NCBI GenBank assembly: GCA_964443135.1
Contig: CAYUBQ010000006.1
Location: forward strand, 33,855-97,854
DNA from: JAIPEI01 sp964443135
Lineage (GTDB): Bacteria > Desulfobacterota > DSM-4660 > Desulfatiglandales > HGW-15
Length of the DNA: 64,000 nucleotides
Reading direction: 5' to 3'
Made by a program: the position numbers and the translations under genes. Shown here piece after piece: positions 1-8,130 of the stretch. Under the pieces are notes generated by a model. It did not search any database. It was not told where the DNA came from and saw only the letters and a program-made list of their open reading frames with translations. Every line of letters begins with the position of its first letter. Positions within the stretch are counted from its first letter, which is position 1.

Positions 1-518
1 GTCACCCGGGACAGATGCACGTCCTCCCCCCGGGTCCGGCGCTCCCGGTATCGACGCTCCGCCCGGACCTCCGGCGAGGCCGTCAGGAAAAACTTGTGCC
101 GCGCCCGGGGAAAGACCACCGTCCCCATGTCCCGCCCCTCGGCCACCACCCCGCCGGCCTCTCCCATGCGTCTCTGGAGCCCGGTCATGGCCCGCCGGAC
201 CGCCGGCACCGCGGAGACCGCCGAGGAGAGCATGTCCATCTCCGGGGTCCGAATGGCGTCGGAGACGTCCTCCTCCCCCAGGAAGAGCCGGACGCACTCC
301 CCGTCGGGCACGAAGGACAGGTCCAGCCGCCGGCACAGCGCACCCAGGCCGGGGTGGTCCCCCGGATCCACGCCCGACCTCTTCGCGGCCAGGGCGACCA
401 TCCGGTACATGGCCCCCGTGTCCAGGTAGACGTACCCCAGCCGGCCGGCCACGGCCCGGCTCACGCTGCTCTTTCCCGAACCGGCCGGTCCGTCGATGGC
501 CACCACGTCTCGCATCAT
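1..518 (-). CDS. cmk: Cytidylate kinase, 3' end beyond the window
   Basis: Phosphorylates CMP/dCMP to the diphosphate in pyrimidine nucleotide metabolism (cytosol). Reading from the ATG at 518, the protein opens with a P-loop GPAGSGKS at residues 10-17 and then YLDTGAMYR, the CMP-kinase nucleoside-monophosphate-binding segment; further on EGRDMGTVVFP matches the conserved cmk region before the lid. About 172 residues are visible of the usual 215-230, because the gene runs off the left edge. A second ATG lies one codon in (MMRDVV). It diverges from the HU-like gene across 262 bp. Assignment is firm; only the C-terminus is unseen. Confidence 0.9.
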   Translation of the reverse strand, partial: MMRDVVAIDGPAGSGKSSVSRAVAGRLGYVYLDTGAMYRMVALAAKRSGVDPGDHPGLGALCRRLDLSFVPDGECVRLFLGEEDVSDAIRTPEMDMLSSAVSAVPAVRRAMTGLQRRMGEAGGVVAEGRDMGTVVFPRARHKFFLTASPEVRAERRYRERRTRGEDVHLSRV

Positions 519-662
519 CCCGGTTCCCCGCCTCTCGGATCCGCCCGCACGCGTTCGAACGGTGTCATTTCGCTGCAAACACCGTCCGGCCTTTGGCTTC
601 TATACCAGGGGTCTTCAAAGATCAAGCTGAATTGGGGAATGGCCGCACCGGCGGATTTGGAC

Positions 663-691
663 TTGACTCTACTGCCCGTGTTCATTACAAG
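663..691 (+). promoter_or_regulatory. Candidate sigma70 promoter for the HU-like gene
   Basis: TTGACT, 17 bases, then TACAAG, ending 89 bp before the HU-like start. The -35 is good and the -10 only fair. The rest of the 519-780 interval shows no other gene. Confidence 0.35.
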
Positions 692-780
692 TGTGGGGTG
701 GTTTCGGCTTCGCCCGGGCGAACCTGTATCCCCCGGGCATGCGACAGATCCCCTGAGCAACTCGAAAAGGACGTATCGCC

Positions 781-1059
781 ATGAACAAATCCCAACTCAT
801 TGAAGCGCTGGCCAAGGCGGAGAACCTGGCCTTGAAAAAGGCCGAAGAGGTCGTCAACACCGTTTTCGGGGACATGGAAGACGCGTTGATCCAGGGCGAA
901 CGGGTCGAAATCCGCGGCTTTGGGAGCTTCAAAATCAAACACTACAAGGGGTACCAGGGCCGAAATCCCAAGACCGGCGAGGTCATCCACGTGGCCGACA
1001 AGAAGCTTCCGTTCTTCAAGGTCGGCAAAGAGCTGAAGGAACGTGTCGACATCGCCTAG
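781..1059 (+). CDS. HU/IHF-family DNA-bending protein
   Basis: Small histone-like nucleoid protein of 92 residues, the usual family length. The N-terminal dimerisation helices are followed by GFGSF at residues 46-50 and the beta-arm tip RNPKTGE at 61-67, including the proline that intercalates into the minor groove in HU and IHF. The sequence cannot separate HU from an IHF subunit; the cmk neighbourhood recalls the cmk-rpsA-ihfB order of many Proteobacteria, which is only suggestive. The ATG is preceded by AAAGGAC as ribosome-binding site. Confidence 0.93.
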   Translation: MNKSQLIEALAKAENLALKKAEEVVNTVFGDMEDALIQGERVEIRGFGSFKIKHYKGYQGRNPKTGEVIHVADKKLPFFKVGKELKERVDIA

Positions 1060-1080
1060 CGATGGACAAAAACAGCCTTG

Positions 1081-1300
1081 GTCGTGCTAGACGGGGAGCT
1101 AGCGGTGCCCTGTAACCCGAAATCCGCTCATGCGGGGTCGAAGGCCCCTTGGAAAGACCGTTTGCGAGGATTCCCGCCGCCGTTGCGGTCGGGAGGGTGG
1201 ATCTCATGTGACCGGCTCTTACGAACCCCGTCAGGTCCGGAAGGAAGCAGCGGTAAGTAAGGAGGCCGGTGTCATGGGCGTTTCTACCCCCACCAACCCC
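1081..1300 (+). ncRNA. ffs: Signal recognition particle RNA (4.5S/SRP RNA)
   Basis: The conserved SRP domain IV, with GTCAGGTCCGGAAGGAAGCA starting near 1228, followed by GCGGTAAGTAAGG, is the Ffh-binding hairpin and tetraloop. The upstream part (GTGCTAGACGGGGAGCTAGC from about 1084, then GGTGCCCTGTAACCCG) is the 5' segment typical of the longer SRP RNAs that I recall from deltaproteobacteria and clostridia. With Ffh it targets nascent membrane and secreted proteins. The 5' end is near 1081; the 3' end is a guess, somewhere between 1275 and 1320. Confidence 0.85.
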
Positions 1301-1416
1301 TCGGTGAGGGGATGCTCGCGCGGTCCGCACAAGGGGTGCACGGCCAAGGACCTTCGCTCCCACCAACGGCTCAGCGTCCGTTCCCGTCCCCGGTGGAACC
1401 GCCCCCACCCCTCGCC

Positions 1417-2226
1417 ATGACCCCATTCTTCACGGATTCCGGAGTCCCTTTCGTCCGGAAGGAGCGTCTCGTCGACGGGCGTCCCCTGCCTGTTTTTCGG
1501 TTCAGCCGCCTCGAGGCGCAGCCCGGCCTGTCGCACGGGGTCTTCACCCGAAAGGGAGGCGTGAGCAGCCCGCCCTACCGCTCTCTGAACGTGGGACTCC
1601 GCACGTCGGACCGGGCCGCGTCCGTCCGGGCCAACCTGGAGCGGATTCGCAGGGCCATGGGGGCCGGCGAGCTCGCCTCGCTCGACCAGGCCCACGGCCG
1701 GGAGCTGGTCTCCATCCACCGTGCCCGAACCGGCCGGATGCGCGGGCCGGTCGAGGCCGACGGACTCATCACGGATGTTCCCGGCTTGGGTCTGGTCATC
1801 AAGCAGGCGGACTGCCAGGCCGTCATCCTGTTCGATCCGGTTCGACGGGTGGCGGCCAACGTCCACTGCGGGTGGAGGGGCAACGTGAAAAACATCCTGG
1901 GCAACGCCGTGGACCGCATGGGGCGGGAGTTCGGGTGCAGGCCCGGAGACCTGCTGGCTGCGGTGGGGCCCTCCCTCGGACCCTGCTGCGGCGAGTTCAA
2001 GGGCCACGAGACCATCTTCCCTCCCTCCTTCCGAAGGTTCATGGTCGGGCCGGACCGCTTCGACCTCTGGTCCCTGAGTGCGGCCCAGCTCGCAGAGGCC
2101 GGCGTGAACCCCTCGAGCATGGCCTTTGCCCGCGTCTGCACCCGCTGCCGGACCGATCTCTTCTTCTCCTACCGGGGGGAAGGAGAAACGGGCCGATTCG
2201 CCACGGTGGCCATGATCACGGAATGA
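1417..2226 (+). CDS. pgeF: PgeF/YfiH family multicopper polyphenol oxidase-type protein
   Basis: YfiH-family protein of 269 residues. In E. coli the homologue (PgeF) is a peptidoglycan editing factor that removes wrongly incorporated L-Ser; other members are reported as purine nucleoside phosphorylases. Seen here: GVFTRKGGVS near the N-terminus, QADC at 130-133, VHCGWRG at 149-155 and GPSLGPCC, which supply the His and Cys metal ligands of the family. I place the start at the ATG at 1417 rather than the in-frame ATG at 1312, because the upstream 35 residues are low-complexity and overlap the end of the SRP RNA region. It stands alone on the + strand. Confidence 0.87.
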   Translation: MTPFFTDSGVPFVRKERLVDGRPLPVFRFSRLEAQPGLSHGVFTRKGGVSSPPYRSLNVGLRTSDRAASVRANLERIRRAMGAGELASLDQAHGRELVSIHRARTGRMRGPVEADGLITDVPGLGLVIKQADCQAVILFDPVRRVAANVHCGWRGNVKNILGNAVDRMGREFGCRPGDLLAAVGPSLGPCCGEFKGHETIFPPSFRRFMVGPDRFDLWSLSAAQLAEAGVNPSSMAFARVCTRCRTDLFFSYRGEGETGRFATVAMITE

Positions 2227-2305
2227 CCGAGAAACGCGCTCGGGGCGGGAGCCGACGCCTGCGGGCCGGACCCGGCTGCTCGAGGGTTGTGCGGGCACAA
2301 AGGGC

Positions 2306-2335
2306 TTGACACCCACCGGTCCCCGTTTCCAATAT
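2306..2335 (+). promoter_or_regulatory. Candidate sigma70 promoter for the acetyltransferase
   Basis: TTGACA, 18 bases, CAATAT. Transcription would start near 2342, downstream of the first possible ATG (2334), which supports the later start at 2385. Confidence 0.4.
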
Positions 2336-2384
2336 GGACGGCAGAGCCCCGGAACCCGAGCGGGGCACCGGGACGAAGGGCGAG

Positions 2385-2891
2385 ATGAGCGACGGGAAGA
2401 ACGGCATCCGGTACACGGGTTACGCACCGGGGGCGATCGGACGGATCACCGCCTGCCACGCAACCTACTATTACGAGAACTGGGGGTTGGACCGCTCCTT
2501 CGAGATCCAGGTCGCCTCCGAGCTGGCCGCGTTTCTGGGCCGCTTCGACCCCGGCCGAGACGGGCTGTGGATCGCCTGGAGCGGGGACGCCTTCGCGGGT
2601 TCCGTGGTCGTGGACGGCTCCGAATCCCCCGAGCGGGAGGCGCGCCTCCGATGGTTCATCGTGGCGCCCCGCTTCCGGGACCGGGGGATCGGGGGGACCC
2701 TGATCCGGGAGGCCGTGCGGTTCTGCCGGGATGCGGGCCACGCCCGTCTTTTCCTCTGGACCTTTCAGGGCCTGGAACGCGCCCGCTCCCTGTACGAAAA
2801 AGTGGGGTTTCGATTATCCGGGGAACACGAGGTGACCCAGTGGGGACAGCGGATTCTGGAGCAGCGGTTCGACCTCCCTCTGAGGGGCTGA
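2385..2891 (+). CDS. GNAT-family N-acetyltransferase
   Basis: Single-domain GCN5-type acyltransferase of about 168 residues. Motif A is visible around residues 88-105 (VAPRFRDRGIGGTLIREA, giving the RxxGIG acetyl-CoA pyrophosphate loop), and the C-terminal SLYEKVGFRLSGEHE is the typical motif B strand-helix. The substrate is not predictable. An ATG at 2334 would add 17 poorly conserved residues; the promoter placement and domain start favour 2385. A family A repeat begins 19 bp after the stop. Confidence 0.8.
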   Translation: MSDGKNGIRYTGYAPGAIGRITACHATYYYENWGLDRSFEIQVASELAAFLGRFDPGRDGLWIAWSGDAFAGSVVVDGSESPEREARLRWFIVAPRFRDRGIGGTLIREAVRFCRDAGHARLFLWTFQGLERARSLYEKVGFRLSGEHEVTQWGQRILEQRFDLPLRG

Positions 2892-2910
2892 TCGTTCGTC
2901 CCGAAGAGAT

Positions 2911-3010
2911 CGCCTTCGCAAAAACCCGCTCACCCGCCGCTGGAAACAACGATGACCTCTTGCTGTTCCCGGGGCGGATCTCGAGGCTTGGGGCCTTTTA
3001 CGACGCTATC
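2911..3010 (+). repeat. Dispersed repeat family A, copy 1
   Basis: Begins CGCCTTCGCAAAAACCCGCT and ends GGGCCTTTTACGACGCTATC. It shares this order with copies near 11938, 13773, 19160, 32385, 41014, 49650, 50999 and 53474. The ends are weakly inverted: CGCAAAAACCC against the complement of GGGCTTTTTGCG, a form seen in other copies. Confidence 0.8.
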
Positions 3011-3014
3011 CGTA

Positions 3015-3042
3015 TTGACAAATGGCGGCGAAACGCTATGAT
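3015..3042 (+). promoter_or_regulatory. Strong sigma70-type promoter for the zinc-ribbon/queD/kdsB/recJ run
   Basis: TTGACA, 16 bases, TATGAT, 71 bp before the FmdB start and immediately after repeat copy 1. No other promoter of this quality is seen before recJ, so the downstream + strand genes may share it. Confidence 0.6.
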
Positions 3043-3112
3043 GAGTGGCGTTTTCATTGACCGGGACGGAGCGGCTCTTCGCCGCCTCCCATTTCCGCAC
3101 AGGGGGTCAGAG

Positions 3113-3277
3113 ATGCCTACGTACGATTTCAAGTGTGAAAAGTGCAACAAAAAGTTCAGCGAGACCTTGAGCGTCTCCGAGTACGACAAGACCAGGTTTC
3201 GTTGTCCCAAGTGCAAGAGCACGAGGGTGAAGCAGCAGATCACGTCGTTTCAGACCGTGACATCCAGAAAGAGCTGA
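3113..3277 (+). CDS. FmdB-type zinc-ribbon protein
   Basis: Very short protein (54 residues) made of one putative zinc ribbon: MPTYDFKCEKC at the start gives Cys8 and Cys11, and CPKCKS gives Cys31 and Cys34. This MPxYxFxCxxC opening is the signature of the FmdB family (putative regulatory protein). The role is unknown in most bacteria. An in-frame extension far upstream is not credible because it crosses repeat A. It is followed after 8 bp by another zinc-ribbon gene. Confidence 0.85.
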   Translation: MPTYDFKCEKCNKKFSETLSVSEYDKTRFRCPKCKSTRVKQQITSFQTVTSRKS

Positions 3278-3285
3278 GGTGCGCC

Positions 3286-3579
3286 ATGGAATGCCCCCAC
3301 TGCGGAGAGACGCTTCCCTCGAAAACCTGCCCCGACTGTGGTGAGGAGGTGCCGGAGAACAGTCTCTACTGCCTGGTCTGCGGGGTCTCCTTCGACGAGG
3401 AGGACGCGCCGGCGGTGGAGGACGACGAGAGCGGGCTGGACTTCGAAAGCCGGGTCCTCTGCCCCGACGGCGCCTGCACCGGAATCATCGAAAACGGGCG
3501 CTGCACGGAGTGCGGGAGACGGTACGGCGAGAGCGGCGAACCCGAAGCGGATGCGGGGAACGAGGAGCGTCGGGACTGA
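3286..3579 (+). CDS. Small multi-zinc-ribbon protein, function unknown
   Basis: 97 residues with three Cys pairs or clusters: CPHC (3-6), CPDC (15-18) and CLVC (29-32), then a later set, CPDGAC and CTECGRR. The middle is acidic (DEEDAPAVEDDES). The pattern suggests two zinc ribbons joined by an acidic linker, a style found in RNA-polymerase or translation-associated small proteins, but no family was recognised. The 3-bp gap to queD and 8-bp gap from the FmdB gene indicate co-transcription. Confidence 0.75.
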   Translation: MECPHCGETLPSKTCPDCGEEVPENSLYCLVCGVSFDEEDAPAVEDDESGLDFESRVLCPDGACTGIIENGRCTECGRRYGESGEPEADAGNEERRD

Positions 3580-3582
3580 CCC

Positions 3583-3954
3583 ATGTACGAGCTGAAAATC
3601 CTTTCCCAGTTTGCGGCGGCGCACCAGCTGCGGGAGTCCGGTGGGAAGTGCGAGCGGATGCACGGCCACAACTGGAAGGTGGAGGTGTTCGTCCGCGGCG
3701 AAACCCTGGGGGACGACGGGCTTCTCATCGACTTTCACGACGTCAAGGCCGCCACGCACCGCGTCCTCGAAGGCCTCGACCACAAGCACCTGAACGAGGT
3801 GGCGCCTTTCGACCGGCTGAACCCTTCCTCCGAAAACATCGCCCGCCACGTCTTCGATGCGCTCGGCAACGCACTGAACAGCGACCGGGTGCGCGTGAGC
3901 CGCGTGACCGCCTGGGAGTCGGACACGGCGTGCGCGACCTACGAGGCCGGCTGA
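3583..3954 (+). CDS. queD: 6-carboxy-5,6,7,8-tetrahydropterin synthase (QueD/PTPS family)
   Basis: Converts 7,8-dihydroneopterin triphosphate to 6-carboxytetrahydropterin, an early step to queuosine and other 7-deazaguanines. The 123-residue length fits bacterial QueD. Zinc ligands His14 (FAAAHQL), His27 and His29 (MHGHNW) are present, as is the catalytic Cys23 in GGKCERMHGH. The later GLLIDFHDVK and LDHKHLNE are also family hallmarks. No queC, queE or queF is in this window, so it is separated from its usual partners. Confidence 0.92.
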   Translation: MYELKILSQFAAAHQLRESGGKCERMHGHNWKVEVFVRGETLGDDGLLIDFHDVKAATHRVLEGLDHKHLNEVAPFDRLNPSSENIARHVFDALGNALNSDRVRVSRVTAWESDTACATYEAG

Positions 3955-4000
3955 CGCCCTCCCCTTCCCTTCCGGGCGAGCCCGAACGGGGCATGCACGC

Positions 4001-4747
4001 ATGCGCATTGTGGCGATCATACCCTCCCGCTACGGCTCCAGCCGTTTTCCGGGCAAACCCCTCGCCTCCATCGCGGGACGCCCCATGATCGAGCACGTCT
4101 ATCGCAGGGTCTCCTCCTGCGGGGAGATCTCCGACGTCTTCGCGGCGACGGACGACGAACGGATCCTGGCCTGCGTGGAGGGGTTCGGAGGGAAGGCCGT
4201 CATGACCCGGGGGACCCACGCGTCGGGAACGGACCGCATCGCCGAGTGCGCCTCCCGGCTCGACCTGGACGAGGTGGACGTGGTGGTCAACGTCCAGGGG
4301 GACCAGCCCCTGGTCGATCCGGCGGTGCTGGCGGAGATGGTCGAGCCGCTGATCCGGGACGAGTCGCTCCCCATGAGCACCCTCATGGTCCGCATCCACG
4401 ACCCCGGGGTGCTCTCCAACCCGAATCACGTCAAGGTGGTGTGCGACGCCCGGGGGTTTGCCCTCTACTTCTCCCGCCACCCCATCCCCTTCTGCCGTGA
4501 CGCGCGATCGGACGGGGTTCACCACAAGCACCTCGGCCTGTACGCTTACCGTGGGGCCTTCCTGAAGACGTTCACCGGGCTTCCGGAGGGGCGCCTGGAA
4601 CGGGCCGAAAAGCTGGAGCAGCTTCGGGCCCTCGAGCACGGCTACCGGATCCGGGTGGTGGAGACCGTTCACGACTCGCCCGAGGTGGACGCACCGGAGG
4701 ACGTGGCCCGGGTCGAGTCCATGATGGCTTGCACGCAGCCCCCCTGA
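4001..4747 (+). CDS. kdsB: 3-deoxy-manno-octulosonate cytidylyltransferase
   Basis: Activates Kdo as CMP-Kdo for lipid A-core assembly, showing a Gram-negative LPS. 248 residues, the standard size. IPSRYGSSRFPGKPL at residues 7-21 is the CTP-binding loop; VVNVQGDQPLVDP holds the metal-binding Asp; HKHLGLYAYR and the final HDSPEVDAPEDV are the family C-terminal motifs. A KdnB-like 8-oxidase at 53576 raises the possibility that the in vivo sugar is 8-amino-Kdo, as for Shewanella KdsB; that is inference. Confidence 0.95.
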   Translation: MRIVAIIPSRYGSSRFPGKPLASIAGRPMIEHVYRRVSSCGEISDVFAATDDERILACVEGFGGKAVMTRGTHASGTDRIAECASRLDLDEVDVVVNVQGDQPLVDPAVLAEMVEPLIRDESLPMSTLMVRIHDPGVLSNPNHVKVVCDARGFALYFSRHPIPFCRDARSDGVHHKHLGLYAYRGAFLKTFTGLPEGRLERAEKLEQLRALEHGYRIRVVETVHDSPEVDAPEDVARVESMMACTQPP

Positions 4748-4865
4748 TCGGGAAGCCGCTCCTCCGCGCCGGGGAGCTCCGCACCCCTTCGATCCCTGCG
4801 CCGCTCGACCGACGAAGGGTTCCCGACCGTCACCCCCGAGCCGCCCGACGGAAAGCCGCCTGACC

Positions 4866-6608
4866 TTGCAACCCCGGAGAACAACCTGGATTCTCGAAGA
4901 GCCCGCTCCCGGGGCGCCGCACCTGGCCCGCGAGGCGGGCATCTCTCCGCTTCAGGCGCAGATCCTTCTCCGCCGGGGGATCGACACCCCGGTCGCCGCC
5001 GGCCGTTTCCTCTCCCCGCGCCTGGCCGACCTGCCCCCTCCCGGCCTGCTCGAGGACATGGACCGGGCCGTGGATCGGGTCCTGCGCGCGGCCCGCAAGG
5101 CCCTGCCCATCACCGTCTACGGCGACTACGACGCGGACGGGCTGACCGCCACCGCGCTCCTGGTCCGGTTCTTCACCGATCTCGACCTGCCCGCGTTCCC
5201 GTACGTCCCGGACCGGCTCGAGGAGGGGTACGGCTTGAACCGAGACGCCGTCGACCGGATCGCCGAGACCCGCGGCGGGCTCCTCATCACGGTGGACTGC
5301 GGCACCGGAAACCTGGAGGAGGTGAGGCACGCCTCGAGCCGGGGGATGGACGTGGTGATCACGGATCACCACCGCGTCCCGGACGACTTCGAGCCCCCCT
5401 GTCCCTTCCTCAACCCGAAAAGGCCGGACTGCGCCTTTCCCTTCCGCGGACTCGCCGGGGTGGGCGTGGCGTTCTACCTGGCCGCGGCCGTTCGCGCGGC
5501 CATGCGGGAGGAGGGGTGGTTCCGCTCCCGCCCCGAGCCGGACCTTCGACCCTACCTCGATCTGGTGGCGCTCGGCACGCTGGCGGACATGGTGCCCCTG
5601 CTCGAGGAGAACCGCCGGCTGGTGAGTGCGGGGATGGAGGTCATGAAGGCCAGTCGATGGCCCGGGGTGATCGCCCTCCAGACACTGACGGGGGTCGAAC
5701 CGGACCGGGTCTCGCCGGAGGACGTGGCCTTTCGGCTGGCCCCCCGCATCAATGCCGCCGGACGTCTGGGGGAGCCCCGCACCGGCCTCGATCTCCTGCT
5801 CACCTCCGACCCGGTCTCTGCGAGGCGGCTTGCCGAGCGGCTCCACACCCTGAACGATCGGCGCCAGTCGCTGGAGCGGGCCGTCCTGGCCCGGATCGAG
5901 TCGGAGCTGCTGTCGGACGAGGCCGTCGAGGACAGGAAAGTCCTCGTCCTTCACGGGGAAGGGTGGCACCAGGGAGTGCTGGGCATCGTGGCGTCCCGCA
6001 TCGCCGTGCGCTACGGCCGGCCCACCGTCGTTCTGGACGTCCGGGACGGGATCGCCACGGGCTCGGGCCGCAGCGTCGACGGGTTCGACCTTCACGGGGC
6101 CCTCGAGAACCTGGACGACCTGTTCCTCCGGTTCGGGGGACATCGACACGCGGTCGGGCTGAGCCTGGAGGAGAGACACATCGATCGGCTGATCGAGGGT
6201 ATGGAGGCCGCGGCCCTCGATCGGCTCGCGGAAGGCGACCCGGTCCCTGCGCTCCGGGTCGAGGCGGAGCTTCCCCTGGGGGATGTCACGAAAGAGACGA
6301 TCGAGGAGATCCAGAGGCTGGGACCCTTCGGCTCGGGAAACCCGGAGCCCCTCTTCCTGGCCTGGGGCCTGGACGTGCTGGAGTCCAGGATCGTGGGGGA
6401 CCGGCACCTGAAGCTGCGCGTCGCCTGCGGTGGACGGGAGCTGGACGCGATCGGCTTCGACCAGGGCCACCTTCACCCGTTGAGAGGAGCCACGATGAGC
6501 GTGGTCTACCATCCTCGGGTCAACCGGTGGAACGGGGTCGAGAGCCTGCAGCTCAACATCCGGGCCCTGGACCCCGTCGAGGGCGAACACGGTCGACGGA
6601 ACGGGTGA
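4866..6608 (+). CDS. recJ: Single-stranded-DNA-specific exonuclease RecJ
   Basis: 5'-3' ssDNA exonuclease of recombination and mismatch repair. 580 residues. DHH-family motifs: GDYDADG at 86-92 (motif I), DCGTGN (motif II), TDHH at 166-169 (motif III), then the DHHA1 domain with GSGRSVDGFDLHGAL and FGGHRHAVGLSL. The C-terminal GPFGSGNPEPLFL belongs to the RecJ OB fold. The start used is a TTG at 4866; no ATG upstream fits. About 118 bp separate it from kdsB and hold no recognised element. Confidence 0.93.
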   Translation: MQPRRTTWILEEPAPGAPHLAREAGISPLQAQILLRRGIDTPVAAGRFLSPRLADLPPPGLLEDMDRAVDRVLRAARKALPITVYGDYDADGLTATALLVRFFTDLDLPAFPYVPDRLEEGYGLNRDAVDRIAETRGGLLITVDCGTGNLEEVRHASSRGMDVVITDHHRVPDDFEPPCPFLNPKRPDCAFPFRGLAGVGVAFYLAAAVRAAMREEGWFRSRPEPDLRPYLDLVALGTLADMVPLLEENRRLVSAGMEVMKASRWPGVIALQTLTGVEPDRVSPEDVAFRLAPRINAAGRLGEPRTGLDLLLTSDPVSARRLAERLHTLNDRRQSLERAVLARIESELLSDEAVEDRKVLVLHGEGWHQGVLGIVASRIAVRYGRPTVVLDVRDGIATGSGRSVDGFDLHGALENLDDLFLRFGGHRHAVGLSLEERHIDRLIEGMEAAALDRLAEGDPVPALRVEAELPLGDVTKETIEEIQRLGPFGSGNPEPLFLAWGLDVLESRIVGDRHLKLRVACGGRELDAIGFDQGHLHPLRGATMSVVYHPRVNRWNGVESLQLNIRALDPVEGEHGRRNG

Positions 6609-6626
6609 CGAGGGGCCCGTCCGGCA

Positions 6627-7127
6627 TCAGCGGAAGGCGTCGCCCTCCTCCCGAAAGATCTCGGCCGCCAGGTCGATGTCCTCCGGGGAGAACACGAACA
6701 GGGCGCTCCCCACGCCGGGGAGGGCGGAGCCGTACACGTAGTTGATGTTGATGCCCTCCTCGCCGAACTTGCGGGCCAGGTCGGCCAGCATGCCGGGGCG
6801 GTTGTCGATCTCGAGCGCGATGACCGGCATGATGTCGAAGATGTACCCCCCGGCCGAGAGCAGGTCGATCGCCCGGTCCGTGTCGCTCACCAGCATCCGG
6901 ATCAGGGCGTAGGCGGCCGAATCCTTCTGCATGGAGCCGTAGCTGGCGGCCGGCGCGATCCGCTTCAGGGACTTGCCCCGCGCCTTGAACAGCTCCTTGA
7001 CGTAGCCAGACGCGTCCTGGATGGTCAGGGCGTCGATGTTGACCTCGGCGTCGGAGAACATGCTGGCCAGCTTTCCCAGCTCGCCCGGCGCGTTCAAGAG
7101 GAACAGCTGGATCTCGGTGCGTACCAT
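6627..7127 (-). CDS. Tandem ACT-domain protein
   Basis: 166 residues, with two ACT ligand-binding modules: the first opens EIQLFLLNAPGELGKLASMF (GELG loop), the second PVIALEIDNRPGMLADLARK (RPGML loop, followed by INYVYGS). Such free-standing double-ACT proteins are usually amino-acid-responsive regulators. A 53-residue linker separates the modules. It lies 16 bp downstream of hflC on the same strand, so it is probably co-transcribed with hflKC. The ligand is unknown. Confidence 0.8.
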   Translation of the reverse strand: MVRTEIQLFLLNAPGELGKLASMFSDAEVNIDALTIQDASGYVKELFKARGKSLKRIAPAASYGSMQKDSAAYALIRMLVSDTDRAIDLLSAGGYIFDIMPVIALEIDNRPGMLADLARKFGEEGININYVYGSALPGVGSALFVFSPEDIDLAAEIFREEGDAFR

Positions 7128-7143
7128 GGGCGTCCCCTCCGGC

Positions 7144-8130
7144 TCAGTTCGTGCCGAGCTCCGCCATGGGCGATGTCCTTTCCGTCTCCGGCTCCGTGAC
7201 GGTGTAGTCCTTCAGGTAACGGAGGAACTCCGAGTCCGTGGAGAGCACCAGGGTGCTCTGCTCGTCCATGGCCTCCCGGTAGATCTCCAGGCTCTGGTTG
7301 AAGGAGTAGAACTCGGCGTCCTTGCCGTAGGCCCGGGCATAGATCGCGGCGGCCTCGGCATCGGCCTTTCCCTTGATCTCCTGCGCGGTCCTGTACGCCC
7401 CGGACTGGATCTTCTTGAGCTCCTTCTCCGCGTCTCCCTCGATCTCCCGCGCCTCGCCCTGGCCCTCCGAGCGGAACTTCTCGGCCATCTGCTTCCGTTC
7501 GGCGATCATGCGCTGGTAGACGGACTTCCGGACCTCCTCCACGTAGTTGAGCCGCTTGATCTTCACGTCCACCAGCTCGATGCCGAACTCGGCCATCTTG
7601 GGCTGGGCCTGCGCCAGGATCTTCTTGGTGATCTCCCGCCGTCCCGTCTCGACGCCCCCGAGACGCCGTTCCTCCTTGAGCTCCTCGCCCTGGATCTGAA
7701 ACGTGTCCAGCTCCCGGTTCGTCATCCTCACGGTCTCGATCAGCGGGTAGCTGGTGATCAGGTTCCGCACCGCCGAGTCCAGGATGTCGTCGAGCCGGCC
7801 CAGAGCGCCCACGGTGTTGTTCACGGTCTGGAAGAAGAGCAGCGGGTCGGTGATCCGCCACCGGGCGAAGGTGTCCACGTAGATGAAGGTCTTGCCCAGC
7901 GTCGGGATCTGTCCGGAGTCCCCGTCCCAGTCGAGCAGGTTCTTGGGAAAGTAGTTCGCCTTCTGGATCAAGGGGATCTTGAAGTAGAGCCCCGGCTCCC
8001 GGATGGGCTGGTCCACCAGCTTGCCGAACTGGGTCAGCACGACCTGCTCGGTCTCGTCGATCACGTACGCCGCGCTGAACAGGCCGATCAGGGCCAGGAC
8101 CACGATTACGATCAGCACCTTGGCCTTCAT
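7144..8130 (-). CDS. hflC: HflC, membrane protease modulator
   Basis: SPFH/band-7 protein that with HflK forms a large membrane cage around FtsH and modulates its proteolysis. 328 residues. A single N-terminal transmembrane segment (about residues 5-24) precedes the SPFH domain, which starts at ETEQVVLTQFGK. The helical part rich in Glu/Lys/Arg around residues 210-270 (RKQMAEKFRSEGQGEAREIE) is the band-7 coiled coil. The ATG at 8130 overlaps the hflK stop by four bases, so translation is coupled. Confidence 0.93.
   Translation of the reverse strand: MKAKVLIVIVVLALIGLFSAAYVIDETEQVVLTQFGKLVDQPIREPGLYFKIPLIQKANYFPKNLLDWDGDSGQIPTLGKTFIYVDTFARWRITDPLLFFQTVNNTVGALGRLDDILDSAVRNLITSYPLIETVRMTNRELDTFQIQGEELKEERRLGGVETGRREITKKILAQAQPKMAEFGIELVDVKIKRLNYVEEVRKSVYQRMIAERKQMAEKFRSEGQGEAREIEGDAEKELKKIQSGAYRTAQEIKGKADAEAAAIYARAYGKDAEFYSFNQSLEIYREAMDEQSTLVLSTDSEFLRYLKDYTVTEPETERTSPMAELGTN

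Noticed and set aside
2306..3112. Long frame ahead of the FmdB gene
   Set aside because: It overlaps the GNAT gene out of frame and crosses repeat A and the promoter; only the last 54 codons are conserved.
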